Below are positions 56,896 to 64,000 of a stretch of DNA of 64,000 nt, in pieces. The position numbers and the translations under genes are program-made. The stretch is from Oryza sativa Japonica Group (lineage: Eukaryota > Streptophyta > Magnoliopsida > Poales > Poaceae). Position 1 is the stretch's first letter; each line of letters opens with the position of its first letter. Below the pieces are notes generated by a model. It ran no database searches. It was not told the origin of the DNA and saw nothing but the letters and a program-made list of their open reading frames with translations. The stretch lies in assembly GCF_034140825.1 (NCBI RefSeq), contig NC_089036.1, forward strand, positions 6,667,001 to 6,731,000, read 5' to 3'.

Positions 56896-57615
56896 TATGA
56901 TGCTCGGATTAGGCCACCAGCACCGGCTAATTTACCATGTGGTCTATTTGGCCTAGATCTAAGATTTAGGAAGAGAAGAACATAATGTAAAATCTTTTCT
57001 GCGCACTTATGTTTTTCTAAGAATATACAAATACCGCAAGACCCCACAAACTATACATGACTCTTCTCTGTTCATTATATGTGATTTCTATTAATCTCCC
57101 AACAATCGTTACATGGTACATATATATTTTCTAGTTATACTAGTTATACATACGTTGGTAGTTAATATCGATTCTCTACGTTATTACTATCAGTGTGGTG
57201 ACCTATGTATCAGCGAGCAATACGCCAATACCACGGGTATAGTGTAGTAGTACTGCAGAGGACCTCATCTGGTTTGGTTTTCGACTACAGTGTCCTGTCC
57301 GGGCCCCGGCTGGCTTTAGCATGAAATGCCAAGATGCTACATGCAGCCCTGCAGCCATTTGGGGCCCTGCTGCTGCCAAGATGCCACCTCGGCCCCGGTC
57401 GAAAAACCACACAATGACATACTCATCTTTTTCCCTTCGCCACATCGCATCTCTCATCTTATCTTAGCTTTTTGTTGGTACTTCCGATATCATTTCTTCC
57501 TGTGAATAATTTTTTTAGTATCATTATTTGTGTTGCCAAAATTAACATAGGTTGGTTTAGCATGCATTGGGTAGGTATTTGGGTAGTACTAATCCATGAT
57601 GTCAAATCTTGCGAA

Positions 57616-57857
57616 AGGGCCTGTAGCCTAGTGGTTACAAGAGACTCAGTAGCACCTGAGGTCCTAGGTTTGACTCCCCATGGGAGCAAATTTTTCAGGA
57701 TTTAACGGCGTTGTGCTTTCAGTGGTAGACGACGTACCCGTCGACAGCAAGGCGCATGTGGTGACTTCGTCAATCTCTCCAGAATTTGCTTTATTAGGGG
57801 GTGAATGCGCGTGTGTTGTGAGTGTCTGCGTTGTACTGTGTAATTCTAAAAAAAAAA
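57616..57857 (+). mobile_element. tRNA-derived SINE with A and B boxes
   Basis: The head contains an A-box-like TAGCCTAGTGG (57624-57634) and a B-box-like GGTTTGACTCC (57667-57677) with tRNA-like spacing. The body 'acgtacccgtcgacagc' and 'gtggtgacttcgtcaatctc' is followed by a GT-rich tail and an A run at 57848-57857. This is the structure of a grass SINE transcribed by RNA polymerase III. It is not a functional tRNA: no cloverleaf could be drawn. Confidence 0.75.
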
Positions 57858-58120
57858 TCCACTACCTGTTTACAGATTGTCCAGAGTTAAAAGGACCCTT
57901 TTAATTTGTTGTGTGGTAAACTTTTGCAGTTTCGCTAGAGTGGCCTGCATTGGATGCTGCGCTGCGTGGCTGGTGGGCAGCGCACTCGTCCGTGAACCAC
58001 CAAAAGATCTTTTCTTTTGTTTTTTTACACTACCGTAAAGCCACGAAGAGAAGGTGGGGTACTGGTTTTTGTTGGAGAAATTAATTCTTCCCTTAATTAA
58101 TTAGATTAGTTTAAGATTAA

Positions 58121-58285
58121 TTTTTTGTTTCGAGAAACACGGTATAAACATAAACGCTTACACAACACACGCACACTCACCCCTCTATAAACACACACGT
58201 ATGCAATATTTCTATGAGCACCTACGAAAAACTGAGCTGACATATATTGAGATTGTCAAAGTCATCACTGATATCTCGCTGTCCA
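58121..58285 (-). mobile_element. Second SINE copy, inverted and 5'-truncated
   Basis: Read on the minus strand it gives 'gacagcgagatatcagtgat', then 'gactttgacaatctc', 'gggtgagtgtgcgtgtgttg' and a terminal 'tcgaaacaaaaaa', matching the body and tail of the SINE at 57616. The tRNA-like head is missing. Confidence 0.6.
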
Positions 58286-58794
58286 TAATTATGTCATATA
58301 TCACTGAAAAAATAATTAGCCGTAAAAATAAACACCCTTATCAAGTCTAGGATTTAAACGTACTTCTTATATATGCCTATTTAATTAAAGTTTGCAATAC
58401 ATATTGTATACAGTTACTAATCTATTTGGTGCGAGGTTGGACTTCGATTATGGTCAAATGAGACGAATTGGACCAAAATTTGATATAGCAAAACCTCTCT
58501 TAATTAGTCTTGCCAAAACACGTATAATCCTATCTATCTATAAAGTTACAAAACAGTTACAAAACACTATATCCTATAACTCAACACGCACATATATCAC
58601 ATCATCATTCACTAATAATTATTACATTTTAAACCTCATGGAAGCATGCTATATTATTTATATAATTTATTAAATTTTAGAGCTTTAAAATACAAGCATA
58701 TATTTAAATCATCATCCCACATAATTCACATAATATTTCAATATATATCTTCAGCATTGTTTACAATATCACATACCTATATTCAGATAATATT

Positions 58795-59887
58795 CACTAC
58801 TACAGAAAGGCATATACAAGTCACACGAAACATCTAAAACCGACACCTATAGTGCTTTTTCCACCTTCGCGGGCTGACAACATTTATACTCCCTCCGTAC
58901 TCGTAAAGGAAGTCATTTAGGACAGCGACGCGGTCTTCAAAACACAACTTTAACTTCTTGTTTCTATAAAAATATTTATTTAAAAGTGATATATGTATAC
59001 TTTTATGAAAGTATTTTTCAAGACAAATATATTCATATAATTTTTACCTTTTCAAACTCAATAACTTTGAGAGTTATTTATGATTTATATTCCCAAGGTT
59101 TGACTTAAACATTGTACTAAACGACTTCCTTTACGAGTATGGAGGGAGTATGTGCCAGTTCTTTTAAAAACACTGTACCTTAAATATAATATATTATATG
59201 AAAAAACGACACCTATACCAAACCTAGCCAAACAGGCAAACCGAGTACCTGACCTTATCCACTCGCCCACACCTGCCTCGGTCTCTTTCTCTCCCATACT
59301 TCTCTCTCTCTCTCTCTCTGTGTCTCATGTGGCGGCGGGCGGCAGCCTAGCGGAGGTGGCGGTCGCACCCTCCCCTCTGCTAGATCCGATGGGAGGGGGT
59401 GGCGACGACCGCGCCCTCTCCTCCGCTAGATCCAGCGGGAGGAGAGACGGTGGCGGCCTTCGATGGCGGGAGGGGAGGCGGCGACGGCTACAACGGGAGG
59501 AGAGAAGGAGGCTCGCCCCTCCTCCTCTTCTCCTCTTCATCCGGCAACCGTGGCAAGGGTGGAGTAGGACGTCGGCCCTATGTGTATCCTCGTCAGGCAG
59601 TAGTCCATCGAAGCTTCAGCGTCTTGTTCTTGATGTTCATATTGATGTGTTCTTGGATGTTGTTGATGTTCATGTGTTCTTTGATCTGGTCGGGGTGAAG
59701 GGGAGATGCTCGATGCATCAGCTCGATTCGAGTTGATGCACGAGCCACTTTCTTTTTGGATTCTTGAGACCTCAAAGGTGCCGGTTCTAGAACTGGCCCC
59801 TTTGATTTCTCTCAGCAGTGTCGCCTTCTCCAACCGACACCTATGTGGGGTTTCCAACCAGCATCTATTTGTGTTTATGTAGTAGTG
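58795..59887. mobile_element. Non-autonomous CACTA element (1.09 kb) with nested Stowaway
   Basis: CACTACTACAGAAAGGC at the left and the inverted CACTACTACATAAACAC at the right, with the 3-bp duplication ATT (58792-58794 and 59888-59890). Subterminal 'ccgacacctat' or 'acgacacctat' motifs recur near both ends. The interior is GC-rich (59330-59560) with an open frame at 59152-59736 that shows no known domain. No transposase. A Stowaway is inserted at 58889-59148. Confidence 0.85.
58889..59148. mobile_element. Stowaway-like MITE (260 bp) nested in a CACTA element
   Basis: CTCCCTCCGTACTCGTAAAGG and its inverse CTTTACGAGTATGGAGGGAG, with TA at 58887-58888 and 59149-59150. Arms continue inward ('aggaagtcatttag' against 'ctaaacgacttcct'). 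Confidence 0.9.
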
Positions 59888-60647
59888 ATTTCAATATATA
59901 TCTTCATCATTTTTTTTACAATATCATACCTATATAGTTCATCATCACTTAATTAATGTTATTTCTTTCTTATCTCATCAAGCCATATCACCTTAATTAT
60001 TTTTGGCCTTTAAATAATTAATCTATGGTCCGAATCTTTTTCTCTCTCATAAAGACACACCATCTTATTTTTTATATTTGGATCATCATGCTAGTTAAAT
60101 TCTCGTAAACCACGTTAACTTATATAAGCTTATGCCGTTTAGCTATCTTAAATATTATTTCTACTTATTATCATATAGAACTTCCGCAACAATGCATGTG
60201 AGGTTTCATGTAGTCCGTGCATGTGAAACACCTAGAAAATAAAAATCAATTACACACATCATAATAAAATGGCAAAAATTATACAATAACTAGTGCTGTT
60301 ATTTCACAGAACTGGTACTGTACTAAGCTCGATACGGTTAATACGATATTGTTGTACTCCGTAACAGACAAAAAAAAAACAAACAAAATATCGTATTATC
60401 ATGCGTGCAGTTTACAGTATCGTACGTACATGTGTGCATGTTGCAGGATACTCCTGGCACTTTGCCGGCAGTGTCCGACTCCTATACTGTCCCTTCTGCT
60501 GCATGAGCTGTCATGCATGCTACTATTCTCGTCTCAAAACATAACAATATAAAACTGAATGAAATATATTGTGTACAGTTCAACAAATTTTGACTAAAAT
60601 AAATTTTAACCAGTTTTAGTTGCTATATTTTGAAACAGAGACTATTA

Positions 60648-60797
60648 CTTCCTCCGTTTCACAATATAGGTCATTCTAGCATTTCCCACATTCATATTGG
60701 TATTAATAAATCTAGATAAATATATATGTCTAGATTCATTAATATCAGTATGAACGTAAAAAATGTTAAATTGACTTATATTGTGAAACGGATGGAG
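60648..60797. mobile_element. Stowaway-like MITE (150 bp)
   Basis: CTTCCTCCGTTTCACAATATA at the left and the inverse TATATTGTGAAACGGATGGAG at the right, with TA on both sides (60646-60647 and 60798-60799). The two halves are almost fully self-complementary ('aatctagataaatatatatg', 'tctagattcatta'). Confidence 0.85.
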
Positions 60798-61360
60798 TAA
60801 CTTTTACTTAGGGCTGCTTTTAGCTTTTACTGATCCGGGCACGCAAGGTACGGTACTCCTACATATATGGGTAGCAGTTCGGTACGGTATATTAGCTAGG
60901 CTAAGCTTGTGCATGAAAGTAATTAATGAATTGTTTATGCATGCAGTTAAGTAAAGAAAAATAGGATTAATTCTTCTTCAGCCATTCAGGGTGCATGAGC
61001 TAGCTCTACCTTTTGTCTTACAAAATTATATTCGTTTTGTGTTGTATGTATCTTTTTATTCTTATACACGCAGACGTAGACACCCATACACAATTACACA
61101 CGCAACACCACATATACCCTCAAATCTGCCTTTTAACATACATTTAAAGAGACGGGAACTAGCAGCCGTCACACATGATTTCACTAAAATCCTACATTGC
61201 TCACTTGCATGTGCATATATAATATTTCTTTGTGCCTTTAATTTCTTGTGTTTTTCTTGTGTAAACTCCAAACAATTTGAACATTCTTGCATTCTTATAA
61301 AAAAAACCATAACTGCATACGGCCTGATACATGACTTTTTTGTATTTTCCCTAGCTACCA

Positions 61361-61485
61361 ATCTTTTTCACTTCTTTTTTCTTTTTTGCATCCGAGCGGA
61401 TATATGTTTAATTTGTTTCATCATCTTTTTCACTTCTTTTTTCTTTTTTTGCATCCGAGCGGATATATGTTTAATTTGTTTCATT
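61361..61485. repeat. Tandem duplication, two units of about 62 bp
   Basis: 'atctttttcacttctttttt' through 'gcatccgagcggatatatg' and 'tttaatttgtttcat' is repeated directly, differing by one T in a T run. The near-identity means it is recent. Confidence 0.95.
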
Positions 61486-62423
61486 GTTGTTTACTAGTAA
61501 TATATAGATATTTTAAGGCATGTCTTTTTTACTGAAAACGTTACACATCTGTTCGTCATGTTGGTTAATTAGAAACGGAACACACAAGCAATTGCTACTT
61601 TCTGGATTAACTTATTGTTATCTAACGATATTGTTTGAATACATTGATGTAAATAACACGTACCTACAGCTAATATGGTAGCTGGTATTGTATATTGTCC
61701 ATCAGACATCTATGTATGGACGTACTGTAATTGTAGCAAAAGTTTGTATGTACTATAGTATATATAGGACACACATTTCCAAAATCAAAGGGTTCACTAC
61801 GGACTAGCCTCACTGCCACACACATGCATGCATATATAGCTGACACGATAGAGAGAATGTTTGTCTCCCAAAAAAAGTGAGAAGGCCAGCTTTTGACAAC
61901 TGACAGAGATCATATATATACATAAGCTAGCTGACATATGTAACAGCAAGAACAAGTCATGCATCCATGAACGACACCCAATGAATAGTAGAAGTACACC
62001 TACAGTACGATCTGCTAGTTTCACTACATCCGATTCTCTCCAATCTCCATATTATTATTAGCTCCAAACATAACAGATACAAGAAGAAAGAACTAAGAAA
62101 CATGATACAAAAGTGGCTTGATTAATTAGCAGCAGTAGGGGGTAATAAAAAAAAACCTCAAGCTAATCACTCAGCTGATAGTAAATATAATCCTGATCCC
62201 GGCTAGTAGCTAGCTAGCGAGTTTGTTCTCGTTTATTTCGTCCTTAGACATGTGATCACTATCTCTCCTTCATCCTGATCTAGTGATCTCCTCAACAACA
62301 CAAAACAACAAAAGATCACAAGGCACACACAAAATATTGCTAGTAGTGGTACATAGTACTCTGGTTGTTGCCCTCATCAAATTAACGGTACTAGTAGCTA
62401 GCTAGTTTTGATCAGCTAGCTAG

Positions 62424-63826
62424 CTAGCTGTGGACGAGGCCACAGGATAGGGTCATGAGCAGCATGGCGGCGTCGGTGATCTCGTCGCGAGGGAGGCCGT
62501 GGAAGAACGCCGGAGAGGCGGCGGCGGCAGCGGCGGTCGCCGCCGCCTTGGATATCGGGTTCTGTGCCGGCATGGAGGTGGCGGCGGCGTTCTCGCCACC
62601 GACGACGATGACGTGATCTTGGTCCTTCGGAGCGGCGGCCACTACTTCTCCAGCAGCCGTGGGCTTGGTGGCAGCGACGGCAGCAGCAACGTGATCGACC
62701 ATCTTGCACCGTTTCTTGAACGGCAGCGACCGGTCGACGTCCGCCGCCCTCTTCTCCTTCTTCGCCGCCGGCTTATTGTTCACCGGCGCCGCGGCCACGC
62801 TCTTTGCCGGCGCCACCGCCGCTCCGCCGTTGGCAGCAGCGGCCATCGCCCGCCGCGCCTTCCTTTGCCTGATGCCACACGCGTTGCAAAGGGACTGCAC
62901 CATATGCATAGCACAACACACAATTTAAACCAAGGAAATCAACAATCTTTAACATATGCATGATGATCTGGTGTAACAAAACAAAGAGAAAATGCACATA
63001 GTAAGGTAGCATATAGCACCCAGACAGACAGATCAACACATGAGTTTGGGCAGTTGTTAATAGGGGTGTAAGAGCAAGTAAATCTCACCTTGGGGCCACA
63101 AGGACCACTTCTCCACAAGGGGGTCTTGGTGGTGTTGCAGTCCGAGCACACTCTAACGACACCCAAAGCTTGCTGCAGTTGTTGCTGGCTCTCATCCTGG
63201 TGCGCTTGTGCTCTTCTCCTTGGCTTTCTCACCGCCCCGCCCTCAGGATCGGTTGCCGCCCCCTTCCTTATGATCCTCATCTTCATTGGCGGCGTCGACA
63301 TCCACTTGCTGGTTGATCCATTGGCATGCTGCTTGTTGTTACTCTCGATATCGTATGGATCATAAGATGATCGCTGGATCATGTCGCTGCCGATGCTTTG
63401 GATGGTTGGTCGGAACGGAGACGGTGTGAGGAAGACATCTGATCCGCCCATCATCATGTGATCATTGAACTGCAAGAGCAAAAAAAAGAGAAAAAGAAGA
63501 GGAGTATAAGCTAAAATTATTAGGGCAAGCAGCATATATACTAAGAAAGAAGCACTGATCTACATGTGTATAAGTAGCTAGCTTGTTCTACACATGTATG
63601 TGATCGATCCCCTCACCTGTTGATTGGATTCACCCAAAACCTGCTGCCTCCTCAAGCCCTGATCTCCATAGATTTGCCCTTGGTGCTCGACGGCGCTGTC
63701 GATCATGAAAGGGAACAAGATAGGAGGGTCCTTTGCTCTATGGAAGGCTGGGTAGAGCCCCTGATCCTGATCCCCCTCCATTAGAGGGAGAGTAGCAGGT
63801 AGCTGGCTCATGTAGATAGTAGACAT
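62424..63826 (-). CDS. CGA1: Class-B GATA transcription factor CGA1 (353 aa, 3 exons)
   Basis: Nuclear GATA-type zinc-finger factor; in rice the protein I recognise here is reported as cytokinin-, light- and nitrogen-responsive and promotes chloroplast development. Exons: 63826-63617, 63469-63089, 62894-62424, GT..AG, in frame. A basic stretch RKPRRR lies at about residues 151-156. The single plant GATA finger (CX2C-X18-CX2C) starts at about C178 with CSDCNTTKTPLWRSGPCGPK and continues across the exon 2/3 junction into SLCNACGIRQRKARR. The C-terminus is alanine-rich and holds an LLM motif (AAMLLMTLSCGL), a hallmark of the GNC/CGA1-type B-GATAs. Translation could also start at the Met five codons downstream (63811). 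The symbol is from memory. Confidence 0.9.
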
Positions 63827-64000
63827 ATCAGAGAGGAGGAGGAGGAAAGAGATGGGAGAGAAGCTATAGCTTAGCTGAGGAGATCTGGGAATTATATTGG
63901 TGTAGCTTCAGGCAGTACAAACAACTGTATCAGGGATATTGCATATAAGGAAGATAGAGATGTGGAGAGGAGAGTAGTGTGGCTGCCTAGGGGCCGGAGG
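63827..64000 (-). promoter_or_regulatory. Leader and proximal promoter of CGA1 (cut by the window end)
   Basis: Sequence upstream of the CGA1 start, purine-rich on the plus strand (pyrimidine-rich on the gene strand). No clear TATA box could be fixed. Confidence 0.4.

Larger units (their letters stand above)
59888..62423. other. AT-rich intergenic region and 3' flank of CGA1
   Basis: One Stowaway and one tandem repeat are listed separately. No gene recognised. A run of 'agctagctagct'-type repeats near 62396-62428 overlaps the CGA1 stop region and 3' UTR. Confidence 0.45.

Noticed and set aside
57616-57690. tRNA gene
   Set aside because: A- and B-box motifs are present, but no tRNA cloverleaf can be drawn and a SINE body with an A tail follows.
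60991-61497. 168-codon hydrophobic plus-strand frame
   Set aside because: AT-rich, Phe/Cys/Ile-biased and partly made by the 62-base tandem duplication; no Kozak or promoter context and no family resemblance.

Overview
The window is plant nuclear DNA, and everything in it fits rice (Oryza sativa). Coding exons are GC-rich and grass-like, introns are short with GT..AG ends, and the spacers are AT-rich and full of typical rice transposons (Stowaway and Tourist-like MITEs, MULEs, small CACTA elements, a SINE). The gene set and order match what I recall of rice chromosome 2: beta-galactosidase 4, a GPI8 gene, a tetraspanin, a CASP-like protein, the tandem pair CKX6/CKX7 and the GATA factor CGA1. 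That placement is from memory; no search was run.

Layout. 0.8-9.3 kb: three single-exon paralogues of the interferon-related developmental regulator (IFRD) family in tandem, all on the minus strand. 12.8-17.0 kb: a 17-exon beta-galactosidase (729 aa), minus strand. 25.4-29.1 kb: a 10-exon GPI-anchor transamidase catalytic subunit (404 aa), minus strand, with a possible small spliced ORF just downstream. 29.9-32.9 kb: a three-level transposon nest, with a MULE inside a MULE inside a Tourist-like MITE; both MULEs have perfect 9-bp target duplications. 33.6-36.1 kb: a two-exon tetraspanin (270 aa), plus strand. 37.0-39.3 kb: a three-exon CASP-like membrane protein (201 aa), minus strand. 43.9-52.1 kb: two tandem cytokinin dehydrogenase genes (527 and 524 aa), plus strand, embedded in a duplicated segment that includes their promoters and 3' flanks. 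62.4-63.8 kb: a three-exon class-B GATA factor (353 aa), minus strand.

How the genes relate. Most neighbours look functionally independent. The exception is the right-hand third: two enzymes that degrade cytokinin lie next to a GATA factor known in rice to be induced by cytokinin. The two CKX genes are almost identical across exon 1 and its leader, but clearly diverged in introns and exons 2-3, which suggests gene conversion.

I found no CRISPR, operon or prokaryotic system, no tRNA or rRNA gene, and no autonomous transposon. The observations most worth following are the nested MULEs, the CKX conversion tract, the open in-frame intron 2 of CKX7, and the possible spliced small ORF downstream of GPI8. 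Splice sites were placed by eye from GT/AG signals, reading-frame continuity and family homology.
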